Origin: Ruegeria sp. A3M17
Lineage (GTDB): Bacteria; Pseudomonadota; Alphaproteobacteria; Rhodobacterales; Rhodobacteraceae
Assembly (NCBI RefSeq): GCF_003318255.1
Contig: NZ_QOCF01000031.1
Coordinates: forward strand, 124,001-188,000
Length of the DNA stretch: 64,000 bases
Direction of reading: 5' to 3'
The notes beneath the pieces were generated by a model that worked only from the letters and a program-made list of their open reading frames with translations, was not told the origin of the DNA and did no database searches. Shown here one piece after another: positions 8,171-16,714 of the stretch. Position 1 is the first letter of the stretch, and the number at the start of each line of letters is the position of its first letter. The position numbers and the translations under genes are program-made.

Positions 8171-8934
8171 CAGTCTGCCGTCCAACCTCCGTCAATCAAC
8201 ATCGAAGTGCCCGTGACCAGCGCCGAGGCGTCTGAGGCGAGGTAGCGTACCGCGCCCATGATGTCTTCGACCTCGCCCACGCGACCTAACTTGATCTTAT
8301 CCATGATCCACGCGGCGCGTTCTGGGTTGTCAAAGGTAGATTGGGTCAGAGGCGTTCGGATAAACGTCGGGCAGACCGTATTGATCCGAATGTCCTGTTT
8401 GCCCCATTCGATGGCCATTGATTTGACCATCCCCTCAAGCCCGTGTTTGGTCGCACAGTAGAGCGCCCGTTCGACCCCTCCAACATGCCCCATTTGACTG
8501 GAGATGTGGATGATCGAACCTGGCCTGTCAGCCTCGATCAAAGCACGCGCGGCATAGGCCGATAGGAAGTAGGCCGAACGCAGATTGACGCCGGTGACAA
8601 CATCGAAATCCTCTGGCGTTGTCTCAATAGCAGCACTGTGCCGTGCAACCCCGGCCGAATTCACCACAACATCAAAGCTGCGCGTTTCAAAAAGCTGCTT
8701 TAGCGCATCCAGATCGCCTTGATCCAAAACCAGCGCCTCGGCCGACCAACCCTCTGCCTGCAGAGCAGCGACAGTTGCATTCAACCGATCTTCGCCTCTG
8801 GCCGCACAGACGACATGCGCGCCCGCCTCGGCCAGGGCCACGGCACAGCCCTGCCCAATGCCTGAAGAGGCACCTGTCACCAGGGCGGTCTTTCCCCTCA
8901 GGGAAAACGAAGGGGTGCGCGGCAATTCAGTCAT
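8170..8934 (-). CDS. Short-chain dehydrogenase/reductase
   Basis: The 254-residue protein is a classical SDR: the TGASSGIG nucleotide-binding loop, the NSAG motif, and the catalytic Ser (HISSQMG), Tyr and Lys (YCATK). The Arg after the second strand (AARGEDRL) suggests NADP(H) or mixed preference, although this is only a weak indicator. It should oxidise or reduce a hydroxyl group of a pathway intermediate in the cytosol. It overlaps the LacI gene by one base and the upstream SnoaL gene by one base, so it is co-translated with both. Confidence 0.9.
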   Translation of the reverse strand: MTELPRTPSFSLRGKTALVTGASSGIGQGCAVALAEAGAHVVCAARGEDRLNATVAALQAEGWSAEALVLDQGDLDALKQLFETRSFDVVVNSAGVARHSAAIETTPEDFDVVTGVNLRSAYFLSAYAARALIEADRPGSIIHISSQMGHVGGVERALYCATKHGLEGMVKSMAIEWGKQDIRINTVCPTFIRTPLTQSTFDNPERAAWIMDKIKLGRVGEVEDIMGAVRYLASDASALVTGTSMLIDGGWTAD

Positions 8935-9986
8935 CAGCTCATTCCATCCGGTACTTCAATGCGCCCCACGTTTCGGGCCTTATTGAATTCCCGCAGACGG
9001 GCAAAGACGTCAACGCCTAGCTGGCGATAAGCATCCAGAAGATCGACCAGCACCCAGTTTTCACGAATGCGCCCGTTTTCCAGCCGCCAGAAATCGAGGC
9101 TGCGCATGGTGATTTTCTTGCCCGAGGGCGCGATGCCCATCCAGCCGTCATCAGTGACGGTCTGGATCATATTGGGCCAGCCGGTCACAGCCGCGTATTC
9201 GCCATCGCCGAAGAAGTGATAGGTGATGTCGTCCACGTACTGCCCGCGATCCGGCATCCCGTTCAGAAACGGGATCTGGTGCCAGTTGCGGAATCCTGCA
9301 TAGCCTCGTCCGGTGCCGATGCCTGAGGGGCCATACCAGTTCATGCGGGGATGCCAGAACCGCTCCATCTCCATAACTTCGGGGCCGCCTTGCGACGGGT
9401 GTTTCTTGAGGTGCTCCAGCATGTCGATGATATGCTTGCAGGTCTCTTTGCCCTTTGCCTCATCATACGGACCGGGAACGAACCCGTCCTGCGTGGCCGG
9501 GCCGGGCACGTGCCATTCGCGGCCAAGACTGGGGGCCATGGGCCAGGCACTGGCCTGCATCATCACCTCGGGGATATCCCAAAGGGCTTGCATTTCAGCA
9601 ACTTTGCCGTTTTCGAAACGGTAAAACTCATGAAACCGCATGGTGACTTGGTGGCCGGTCGGCGGGATGTCCAGCCACGGGCTGGTGAATGTACCGGTGT
9701 AGTAGCCGCCGCATCCAACCCAGTCAGAACCATGTTCATCCGGTCCACCCATGACGATGTAATCCCGCCGTTCCAGATCGGGCCATGCAGTCAACAGGTC
9801 TTTATAGGCGCGGTCATAGAAAGCGTCGCTGCCAATGCTGTCGCCAAAGGGATGGCACAGGTGGAGAACGGCGTCCGAGGCCGTTACCTCGGCCAGTGCC
9901 GCGCGAACACCGGCCTCGGAAAAATCATACATCGCAGCCCTGAGCGGAGCGATCAGGGCTTTATGCTGTGTATGCCTGTCACTCAT
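8934..9986 (-). CDS. SnoaL-like two-domain protein (ester cyclase family)
   Basis: The 350-residue protein contains two SnoaL/NTF2-fold repeats: residues about 15-160 ([15 protein letters not shown] to [17 protein letters not shown]) and about 195-335 ([21 protein letters not shown] to [18 protein letters not shown]). It ends with [20 protein letters not shown]. This C-terminal motif is shared with the products at 11326-11856 and 16715-17728. It has no signal peptide. The overlap of four bases with the HisD-like gene upstream and one base with the SDR downstream places it in the core of the operon. SnoaL relatives catalyse cyclisation, isomerisation or hydration; no catalytic assignment is made here. 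Confidence 0.8.
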   Translation of the reverse strand: MSDRHTQHKALIAPLRAAMYDFSEAGVRAALAEVTASDAVLHLCHPFGDSIGSDAFYDRAYKDLLTAWPDLERRDYIVMGGPDEHGSDWVGCGGYYTGTFTSPWLDIPPTGHQVTMRFHEFYRFENGKVAEMQALWDIPEVMMQASAWPMAPSLGREWHVPGPATQDGFVPGPYDEAKGKETCKHIIDMLEHLKKHPSQGGPEVMEMERFWHPRMNWYGPSGIGTGRGYAGFRNWHQIPFLNGMPDRGQYVDDITYHFFGDGEYAAVTGWPNMIQTVTDDGWMGIAPSGKKITMRSLDFWRLENGRIRENWVLVDLLDAYRQLGVDVFARLREFNKARNVGRIEVPDGMS

Positions 9987-11314
9987 TCAGCAGCATCCCG
10001 ATACGGCGCCGGCTCGCCATAGGGCACGTTGATGCCGCCATAGCGACGCACACGGACATTGCACTGTTCGGCGTGGCCCACAAAGCCTTCCAACATGCAC
10101 AGACGCGAGCCGTATTCGCCGATCAGTGTCGCCGCCTCATTGGTCAGAACCTTTTGGTAGCTGTGCGTTTTCAGGTACTTCCCAACCCAAAGCCCACCGG
10201 TGTAACGCCCGGCCTTCTTGGTTGGCAGGGTGTGGTTCGTACCAATCACCTTGTCCCCGTTCGACACATTGGTGCGCGGACCAAGGAACAGCGCGCCATA
10301 GCAGGTCATATTCTCCAGAAACCAATCGTCGCGATCTGTCATCACCTGCACATGTTCTGAGGCGATGTCATCTGCGACTTGCAGCATCTCATCATATGTG
10401 TCGCAGACGATCACCTCGCCATATTCATCCCAAGACACTTTCGCGGTGTCTGCAGTCGGCAGGATACGCAACAAGCGGTCCACCTCGGTCAGTGTCTCTT
10501 TGGCAAGCTTGTGAGAGTTGGTTAGCAGCACACAGGGGCTGTTATAGCCGTGTTCGGCCTGCCCCAGCAGGTCGGTTGCGCACAGTTCGGCATCTGCTGC
10601 GGTCTCATCGGCGATCACCATAGTTTCGGTGGGACCTGCAAACAGATCAATGCCGACGCGCCCGAACAGCTGGCGTTTGGCTTCCGCGACAAAGGCGTTA
10701 CCGGGACCAACCAGCATGTGAACGGGATCAATAGTCTCTGTGCCCAAAGCCATCGCACCAATGGCCTGAATACCGCCCATAACGTAGATCTCATGCGCGC
10801 CACCCAAATGCATGGCCGCAATCACTGCCGGGTTTGGTGTGCCTTTGAACGGAGGCGTACAGGCGATGATACGAGGGACACCGGCAACCGAGGCCGTGGC
10901 CACAGACATATGGGCCGATGCCACCATCGGGAACTTGCCTCCGGGGACGTAACATCCGACCGATTGTACGGGGATGTTCTTATGGCCAAGGATCACGCCC
11001 GGCAGGGTTTCAACCTCGATGTCCAGCATTGAATCCCGCTGAGCCTGTGCAAAGGTGCGCACCTGTTCCTGAGCAAATTTGATGTCGGCCAGTTCCCTAT
11101 CGGTCAGTTGACCGATCAAGTCATCGATTTCCTGCTGGCTCAGGCGGAACGAGGCTGGCGAGTAGTTGTCGAACTTCTCACTCAATTCACGCACCGCAGC
11201 ATCACCGCGGGTTTCGATGTCTTTCAGCGTCGCCTCAACCACGGCGCGGGTCTTGGCATCATCTTCCGCCCGGTCCGCATCGGATTTGCCGCGTTTAAGA
11301 TACTCGATTGCCAT
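9983..11314 (-). CDS. HisD-like NAD-dependent dehydrogenase, HpsN (sulfopropanediol 3-dehydrogenase) subgroup
   Basis: The protein is 443 residues when started at the ATG at 11312-11314, which follows a GAGGA ribosome-binding site; an alternative ATG at 11350 would overlap the upstream gene by 25 bases. Catalytic and zinc residues of histidinol dehydrogenase are present: Q and H in GQAEHG, E and H in ASEHVQV, D in [10 protein letters not shown] and H in GFVGHAEQ. The C-terminal [15 protein letters not shown] and the start EYLKRGK resemble HpsN, which oxidises dihydroxypropanesulfonate to sulfolactate with NAD. No sulfolactate lyase or sulfite exporter gene is nearby, so another diol or alcohol is equally possible. 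It should carry out a two-step oxidation of an alcohol to a carboxylate. Confidence 0.82.
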   Translation of the reverse strand: MAIEYLKRGKSDADRAEDDAKTRAVVEATLKDIETRGDAAVRELSEKFDNYSPASFRLSQQEIDDLIGQLTDRELADIKFAQEQVRTFAQAQRDSMLDIEVETLPGVILGHKNIPVQSVGCYVPGGKFPMVASAHMSVATASVAGVPRIIACTPPFKGTPNPAVIAAMHLGGAHEIYVMGGIQAIGAMALGTETIDPVHMLVGPGNAFVAEAKRQLFGRVGIDLFAGPTETMVIADETAADAELCATDLLGQAEHGYNSPCVLLTNSHKLAKETLTEVDRLLRILPTADTAKVSWDEYGEVIVCDTYDEMLQVADDIASEHVQVMTDRDDWFLENMTCYGALFLGPRTNVSNGDKVIGTNHTLPTKKAGRYTGGLWVGKYLKTHSYQKVLTNEAATLIGEYGSRLCMLEGFVGHAEQCNVRVRRYGGINVPYGEPAPYRDAAE

Positions 11315-11325
11315 GTTTCCAATCC

Positions 11326-11856
11326 TCAGTTTTCGGGTCGGGGTGGACATTTCTCACCCCGGTCAAATGCTTCCCAGCCTTCGCCGTTGAACAGGTCGAC
11401 GCCCAGTTGCGCCGCGACATGTGCGAAATCGACATTCACCCAGTTGTCGACGATCTTGCCGTCAACGACTTTCCAAAAATCCATATAGCGGATCTCGACC
11501 CGCTTGCCGGTGGGGGCGATGCCCAGAAACTCACCCGTATGGGTTGCTTCCTGACGGCCAAAGGCTGCTGCCCATTCGCCCATGTAAAGACGGGCCTCAT
11601 CGATGCAGGTCTTGTCCGAAAACGCCGCTTGAAACGGGCGCTGCCAGTTTTCCTGAAACTCTTTCAGCCCGGTTTTGGTGCCGCAGCCTTGATTGCCCAT
11701 CCAGCGGAAGCCTTGGGTGAAGAATTCTCCGATGTCATCAATGCGGTGGTCGTTCAGACCATCCACCATGGTTTCGATCACGCGACGCGTGTCTTCGGTT
11801 TTGCTCATGTCCGTGTCGCGGGTCAGAACCGCTTGTTCGGGACGGGAACCTTTCAT
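11326..11856 (-). CDS. SnoaL-like single-domain protein (ester cyclase family)
   Basis: This 176-residue protein is a single SnoaL/NTF2-fold domain: [21 protein letters not shown] opens it, then [11 protein letters not shown], and it closes with [15 protein letters not shown] and [20 protein letters not shown]. The ATG at 11854-11856 is preceded by AAAGGA. It lies 11 bases upstream of the HisD-like gene and 127 bases downstream of the permease gene. It is the shortest member of the four-protein SnoaL set of the island and shares the closing motif with two of them. It may be a subunit partner of the two-domain forms or catalyse a separate isomerisation step. Confidence 0.82.
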   Translation of the reverse strand: MKGSRPEQAVLTRDTDMSKTEDTRRVIETMVDGLNDHRIDDIGEFFTQGFRWMGNQGCGTKTGLKEFQENWQRPFQAAFSDKTCIDEARLYMGEWAAAFGRQEATHTGEFLGIAPTGKRVEIRYMDFWKVVDGKIVDNWVNVDFAHVAAQLGVDLFNGEGWEAFDRGEKCPPRPEN

Positions 11857-11983
11857 GTCTATGTCCTTTCAGGTTGCCAGAGGAAGAGTTTGGGAGTTGC
11901 AGCCCCAATACTCAGAAAGTCCCTCGGCATCCTGTTCAGCGCCGGATGGCGCGACATGGCATTATGGCGGGCATGGTTGCTCA

Positions 11984-13138
11984 TCAGCCTTTGACCGCCC
12001 CGGCTGTCAGACCACTGACGATCTGCCGCTGGAAGATCAGCACAAGGAAGATCAGCGGCGCGGTGATCGAAACGGCGGCGGCCACGGCAACCACTTGGTC
12101 TGTTGTCGTCGTCTCGCGGTTGAACATGCCGACGATGGCGGGAACCATCGTCTGGTTCTGCGCGTCCAGCAGCAACGCGGTGACAAGAAAGTCGTTATAG
12201 GCCAGCAAGAAACTGAACAGGCCTGTGGTGATCACTCCCGGCCACATCACCGGCATGATGACACGGCGGAAGGCTTGGAAATGGCTGCATCCATCGACAC
12301 GGGCCGCCTCATCCAGTTCAGCCGGGATATTCTGAAAGAATGAGCGCAGCATCCAGATGGTGAATGGCTGATTGATCGCGACCAGAACGGCGATCACCGC
12401 AAAGGGTTTGCCATACAGCGTCGGGGCGTTGTCACCCAGGATCGGGGCCAGCCATTCGGCCGAATTGATGAACACTGGCAGATAACCGGCCACCAGTACC
12501 GAATGCGGCAGTGCGCGGAACACCAGCGCCACGATCAGGATCCAGAAAGCCAGTGTCGATCCCGAGCGCGCCAGGCCATAGCCCGCCAGCGTGCCAACGG
12601 TCAGCGACACGGTAACCACGCCTGTCGTCACAATCAGCGAATTCTTGAAGTTGTTTGAAAAACCCCGGTCGATCCAAACGGTCTTGTAGTGCTCGGTCGT
12701 CAGGCCAAGCACATCCCGGCCCAAAGGTCCGAACCATGGGTTGAGCACGCTTAGAACGGCAGGCAAAACAACAAAGAACACCACGAGAAAGCCCACCAAA
12801 ACGACCAGTACGCCAATGACCCACCCGAACCATTCCTGTCCGGGCTTCGAGTAGGATTTAACCATCGGCGGCAGTGTTTTTTTGGCGATGACTATCGTCG
12901 CCCAGATCACCGCAACACCCAGAATGATATCCAGCAGCGACAGCCCCTTACCGACGCCCAGCGTGGCAGGGCCAAAAATCACGTTCAGCGCGTTACTGTC
13001 GAATGCATCGACCGGCGATTTAAAGCTCATCACCACGATCCAGAAGATCGGGAAGGCCGCGATCAGGCACCAAAGCGCCAGAAAGATATTCGAGGTCAGC
13101 CGCAGGCTGAGCGGTTGGCGAAGCGCGCGCGAGGACAT
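11984..13138 (-). CDS. CUT1-type ABC transporter inner-membrane permease (MalG-like)
   Basis: The 384-residue protein has the EAA loop contacting the ATPase (EAARVDGCSHFQAFRR, then a P) and a run of hydrophobic helices. It ends with a MalG-like C-terminus (LTAGAVKG). It is about 100 residues longer than most MalG-like permeases; the extra part, after the first helix, contains two further hydrophobic stretches (residues about 65-85 and 105-130). The ATG at 13136-13138 is chosen since it lies directly after the stop codon of the upstream permease. With the genes at 13140, 14229 and 15489 it forms one importer for a sugar-like or glycerol-phosphate-like solute. Confidence 0.9.
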   Translation of the reverse strand: MSSRALRQPLSLRLTSNIFLALWCLIAAFPIFWIVVMSFKSPVDAFDSNALNVIFGPATLGVGKGLSLLDIILGVAVIWATIVIAKKTLPPMVKSYSKPGQEWFGWVIGVLVVLVGFLVVFFVVLPAVLSVLNPWFGPLGRDVLGLTTEHYKTVWIDRGFSNNFKNSLIVTTGVVTVSLTVGTLAGYGLARSGSTLAFWILIVALVFRALPHSVLVAGYLPVFINSAEWLAPILGDNAPTLYGKPFAVIAVLVAINQPFTIWMLRSFFQNIPAELDEAARVDGCSHFQAFRRVIMPVMWPGVITTGLFSFLLAYNDFLVTALLLDAQNQTMVPAIVGMFNRETTTTDQVVAVAAAVSITAPLIFLVLIFQRQIVSGLTAGAVKG

Positions 13139-13139
13139 G

Positions 13140-14162
13140 TCAGTGGCCTCCTTTATGATCACGCCATGTGCGGCGCAGCGGCAGGATAAGCAGGATGACA
13201 ACGCCGATCATGGTCAGCATTGAGTTGGCCGAGGCCCGGCTGATCGACCTGTTGCCCGCCTGATCCGGCGTCAGGTAGTCAAATGTCAGCCACTGCAGTG
13301 AGATCACGTAGCCCTGGCTCGAGAAGCCGACGATCTCTTCAAAGACACGGTAGCTGTCCATCAGGTGGATCATCGATACAAAGATGATCAGCGGCATCAG
13401 ATGCGGGATGACGATATATTTCAGCCGCTGCCAGCGTGTTGCCCCATCGATAACAGCGCTTTCCAGACTGTCCTGATTGACCGTTTGCAGACCGGCATAG
13501 AAGATGATGGCAGCAAAGGGCGCCACGTGCCAGACCCGGTAGATCATCATGAGAACTTCTATTGTCCAGGCTTGGGCAAATAGGGCGATATCGCGATTCA
13601 ACCACCATTCCATCATCGCAGTCAGGATACCGTCGCCGCGGAACAGCCAATTGATCGACAGGACACCTATCACCGGCGTGATTATGAATGGCAGTAGAGA
13701 GATAAAAATCACCGGTCCGCGGATCGATCGCGCGGCATTGTTGATCAGGATCGCAATCCCTAGCCCGCAACCGACCACCAGCGGCAGAGTGATCAGTGTA
13801 AATGTCAGCGTGAACCGCAGGGCCTTCCAGAAATTGATCGTGGACAGCACGTTCCAGCTGCCGTCACTAATGGCCCGCCATGCACGCTCGGGTTCCAGAA
13901 CATTGCGATAGCTTTGCAGCCCGACATATTGGGTTTGCGTAATTATCTCCCCATGCTCGTCTAGCTTCGGTTGTGACACTTGCTCGGTCACGCAGGTCTG
14001 CGTCACAAAACCAGGGGTGCAGGTTTCCTTTTCGACGGTCTCATAGATCGGCTGGGTGACATAGAAACTCTGCTGGAACACGCTGACCAAAGGGAACGCG
14101 ATAAAGAGAAGCATCATAAAGACAGAGGGACCGACAAAAGCAGCAAATGTCCGGAAGTTCAT
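13140..14162 (-). CDS. CUT1-type ABC transporter inner-membrane permease (MalF-like)
   Basis: This 340-residue membrane protein has an N-terminal helix (FVGPSVFMMLLFIAFPLVSVF), a periplasmic segment with two cysteines (residues about 47-56), several further helices and the EAA loop (ESAVIDGATRWQRLKYIVIPHLMP pattern). It pairs with the permease that begins one base after its stop. Upstream, a strong hairpin separates it from the solute-binding protein gene. The translocated compound is unknown, but the family handles sugars, polyols and glycerol-phosphate esters. Confidence 0.9.
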   Translation of the reverse strand: MNFRTFAAFVGPSVFMMLLFIAFPLVSVFQQSFYVTQPIYETVEKETCTPGFVTQTCVTEQVSQPKLDEHGEIITQTQYVGLQSYRNVLEPERAWRAISDGSWNVLSTINFWKALRFTLTFTLITLPLVVGCGLGIAILINNAARSIRGPVIFISLLPFIITPVIGVLSINWLFRGDGILTAMMEWWLNRDIALFAQAWTIEVLMMIYRVWHVAPFAAIIFYAGLQTVNQDSLESAVIDGATRWQRLKYIVIPHLMPLIIFVSMIHLMDSYRVFEEIVGFSSQGYVISLQWLTFDYLTPDQAGNRSISRASANSMLTMIGVVILLILPLRRTWRDHKGGH

Positions 14163-14197
14163 GGCTCTGCCTTTCTAATGGTTCTCGGGGGAAAGGG

Positions 14198-14221
14198 ATG
14201 GGAGGGCCGGAGCCCTCCCAT
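14198..14221 (-). repeat. Hairpin between solute-binding protein and permease genes
   Basis: A perfect 10-base-pair stem (ATGGGAGGGC with GCCCTCCCAT) and a 4-base loop lie in the 66-base gap between the binding-protein gene and the first permease gene. In binding-protein-dependent operons such hairpins commonly protect the upstream mRNA from 3' exonucleases, so that the receptor is made in excess over the membrane subunits. No T-run follows, so read-through into the permeases is expected. Confidence 0.7.
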
Positions 14222-14228
14222 GAGAGGA

Positions 14229-15440
14229 TCAGTTGCTGATCAGGCCTGCTTCTTTCGCGGCAGTGACGTAGTCTGCCTCGATATCGGCCAGCGTCGTTTG
14301 TGCGTCTTTGGCACCGGTCAGGTAGTCCGCCAAGCCGTTACCCAACGACGTGTGCATGATGCCCATAGGACCGGATGCCGGATACGCCTTGGCGCCCCCT
14401 TCAGCGGAAGCTGCTGCACCGGCGGCCAAAGCGCCTGCGGAATAGGCCGTGCTTAGCCAGACGGCGACATCATTGTTGGCGCTGACCATGTCCGTATCCA
14501 TGCCTTCAAGCGCGACGCGGAAGGCGGCATCGGCTTCTTCATCAGACATGTTTGAGGCCAGAACGATGCCGTCCCACCAGATGGTGGTTGCGGGCACTGC
14601 CGAACCCATCGGCGCCGCCGCCATGGTCACCTTGCCAACAACCTGGCTTTCAGCTTCGTCGTTCATGGCTGCGGCACGGCTGGCCCACAAGTTGGCCATG
14701 GCGATCTTGCCCTGCTGGAACTGCTGCTGGACATAAGTCGAGTCAGAAACCAGATACTCCGGGTCCATGTAATCGGTCATGGCCTTCAGGGTTTCCAGCG
14801 CGGCCACGCCCTGCTCGTTGTTGATTGCAGGCATGTTGCTGTCGCCAAAGAACAAACCGCCCTCGCCTAGGTACATGTTGATGAATTCCTGGCCGAGGTT
14901 CCAACCGGTCTTGAACGTCCCACCGATGGGATAGTCCATGACGCCGGCTTCCTTGATCTTGGCCGCCGCAGAAAGAACGTCGCCATATGTTTTGGGTTCT
15001 TCGATGCCCAGTTCGGCCAGAACATCATCGCGATACATCAGGTGCTGAGCGTTCACCATCATCGCGATCGCCATGGTTTGTCCGTCCACCTTGATCAACT
15101 GGTTGGGCAGCAGATCCTGGCCATATTTTTCAACCAGATCGTCCAGCGGGCGGATCGTGCCCGCGTTCAGCAAGGGGACCAGTGTTGCGTTCGATACACC
15201 GCCGATCTGATAAAGTGCGGGATCAGCCGCAAAGGCTTCGGGTTGCTTTTCGCGGAATTCCTGATCCAGCGAAGCGCTGAAATTGCCGCATTCGGCCATT
15301 GCATCCGTCACCGCTTTCCAGGCTTCAAACCCGGCGGACAGCGATTTCAGCGGCACATCATTTTCAAAGGCGCATTCAGCCCATGCGCCGGTGGCGGCGA
15401 TGGACATGGCACCTGCCATAAGGATCGTCTTGAGTTTCAT
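14229..15440 (-). CDS. ABC transporter periplasmic solute-binding protein (CUT1 cluster)
   Basis: The 403-residue protein begins with a Sec signal peptide (MKLKTILMAGAMSIAATGAWA, cleavage after AWA) and continues as a type-2 periplasmic binding fold (cluster B/D). Recognisable stretches are LVPLLNAGTIRPLDDLVEKYG and MMVNAQHLMYRDDVLAELG. The conserved region GKIAMANLWASRA is typical for sugar-binding relatives. Two Cys residues near the N-terminus (C23 and C52) could form a disulfide. It is the second gene of the leftward operon, 48 bases after the ATPase gene. It determines the specificity of the importer, which is not known. Confidence 0.9.
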   Translation of the reverse strand: MKLKTILMAGAMSIAATGAWAECAFENDVPLKSLSAGFEAWKAVTDAMAECGNFSASLDQEFREKQPEAFAADPALYQIGGVSNATLVPLLNAGTIRPLDDLVEKYGQDLLPNQLIKVDGQTMAIAMMVNAQHLMYRDDVLAELGIEEPKTYGDVLSAAAKIKEAGVMDYPIGGTFKTGWNLGQEFINMYLGEGGLFFGDSNMPAINNEQGVAALETLKAMTDYMDPEYLVSDSTYVQQQFQQGKIAMANLWASRAAAMNDEAESQVVGKVTMAAAPMGSAVPATTIWWDGIVLASNMSDEEADAAFRVALEGMDTDMVSANNDVAVWLSTAYSAGALAAGAAASAEGGAKAYPASGPMGIMHTSLGNGLADYLTGAKDAQTTLADIEADYVTAAKEAGLISN

Positions 15441-15488
15441 GCGTTTCTCCCTGTCAGGATCGGTCCGTCGTCGACGTCCGGACCGGTG

Positions 15489-16562
15489 TTAAGCCCGTTT
15501 GGGCTGTTTGTGGGGTTGTTCCCCAATCCGCGCACCGCTTTCAGCTTCAAAGAGGTGACAGATTTCTTTCGGCACCGAGAACGAGACTGTCTCGCCAATC
15601 TCGGCGCGGTAGGCTTTATCGGCTTTGACCGAGACCAGAGCACCACCGACTCGGACCGAGATCATGGTCGCGTCGCCCAGCAATTCCAGCGTGTAGATCG
15701 GTGCGGTGATCTGGCCCTGCCCTTCGGCAAGGCTGGCATCCTCGGCGCGGAAGCCCAGCGTCATAGGACCGTCTGGCGCATCCACTGGGATTTCGACGTG
15801 TTTGGTACGGAACACTCCGCCTGAAACGTCGCCATCAATCAAATTCATCGCGGGTGAACCGATGAAGCTGGCCACAAACGTGTTTGCCGGCATGTCATAG
15901 ATTTCCGTGGGGCTGCCGACCTGCTGCACCACGCCCTGTTTCATCACCACAACCCGGTCGGCCAGCGTCATCGCTTCGATCTGGTCATGGGTTACATAGA
16001 TCGTCGTCACCGCCAGCTCGTGACTGAGGTTCTTGATCTGCGCCCGGGTCGAGACCCGCAACTTGGCGTCAAGATTTGACAGCGGCTCGTCCATCAGGAA
16101 CACGTTTGGTTCGCGCACGATAGCACGGGCGAGCGCCACACGCTGTCGCTGACCACCTGAGAGTTCGGCGGGTTTGCGATGCAGAAAATCGTCCAGCTCG
16201 ACCATCGCGCTGGCCCGGCGCACCTTTTCGTCATGGGTCGACGGGTCAATGCCGCGGACCTTCAACGGAAAGCGGATGTTTTCGTAGACGTTCATGTTGG
16301 GATAGAGCGCATAGCTCTGGAACACCATCGCAACATCGCGGTCCTTCGGCTCCAGATCGTTGATCACATTGCCATCGACCAGGATTTCGCCCTCGGTCAC
16401 GTCCTCAAGCCCGGCGATCATCCGCATCGTGGTGGTCTTGCCGCAGCCCGAGGGGCCGAGCAGTACCAGAAACTCGCGATCTGCAATGGTCAGGTCGAAA
16501 TTGTGAACCCCAACGAATGAGCCCCATCGCTTGCCGACGTTCCGCAATTGAATTTCCGCCAT
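15489..16562 (-). CDS. ABC transporter ATP-binding protein, UgpC/MsmK-like
   Basis: The 357-residue ATPase shows Walker A (GPSGCGKTT), Q-loop ([10 protein letters not shown]), signature ([15 protein letters not shown]), Walker B ([14 protein letters not shown]) and the switch His (VTHDQIEAM), followed by a C-terminal OB-type regulatory domain (TOBE) that ends near IGEQ. It is the first gene of the leftward operon and begins only 22 bases from the first LacI-type palindrome. It powers the importer formed with the binding protein at 14229 and permeases at 13140 and 11984. Confidence 0.93.
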   Translation of the reverse strand: MAEIQLRNVGKRWGSFVGVHNFDLTIADREFLVLLGPSGCGKTTTMRMIAGLEDVTEGEILVDGNVINDLEPKDRDVAMVFQSYALYPNMNVYENIRFPLKVRGIDPSTHDEKVRRASAMVELDDFLHRKPAELSGGQRQRVALARAIVREPNVFLMDEPLSNLDAKLRVSTRAQIKNLSHELAVTTIYVTHDQIEAMTLADRVVVMKQGVVQQVGSPTEIYDMPANTFVASFIGSPAMNLIDGDVSGGVFRTKHVEIPVDAPDGPMTLGFRAEDASLAEGQGQITAPIYTLELLGDATMISVRVGGALVSVKADKAYRAEIGETVSFSVPKEICHLFEAESGARIGEQPHKQPKRA

Positions 16563-16583
16563 GGTGCCCCCTGCAAGGAATCA

Positions 16584-16603
16584 TTTTGCATACGTTTGCA
16601 AAA
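16584..16603. promoter_or_regulatory. Putative LacI operator O1
   Basis: TTTTGCATACGTTTGCAAAA matches a 20-base palindrome with one mismatch. It is in the divergent control region between the ABC ATPase gene (start 16562) and the SnoaL-like gene (start 16715). LacI-family operators are palindromes with a central CG of this type. Its centre is 54 bases, about five helical turns, from that of the second copy, so a repressor tetramer or two dimers could bind the same face of the DNA. Confidence 0.75.
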
Positions 16604-16637
16604 CTGTAATTCGCATATGCCAATTCAGGCAAGACTT

Positions 16638-16657
16638 TTTTGCATACGTATGCAAAA
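16638..16657. promoter_or_regulatory. Putative LacI operator O2 (perfect palindrome)
   Basis: TTTTGCATACGTATGCAAAA is a perfect 20-base palindrome with central CG. It is the second copy of the motif at 16584-16603 and differs from it in one base. The only LacI gene in this island is at 7127-8170, in the operon that this region controls. An in-frame start at 16640 for the rightward gene falls inside this site, which is one reason for choosing the start at 16715. Confidence 0.8.
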
Positions 16658-16714
16658 CTAACGCAAATACCCGACTCAACCCGGCTTCGCGCCTCTCGTA
16701 AAACTTTGATCACA

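Noticed and set aside
14198-14221. Hairpin as a full transcription terminator
   Set aside because: It has no following T-run and lies inside an operon whose downstream permeases are needed, so a stabiliser or partial attenuator fits better.
16612-16620. GCATATGC near the LacI operators as a third site
   Set aside because: Only the short core is palindromic and the flanking TTTT/AAAA arms of the two real copies are missing.
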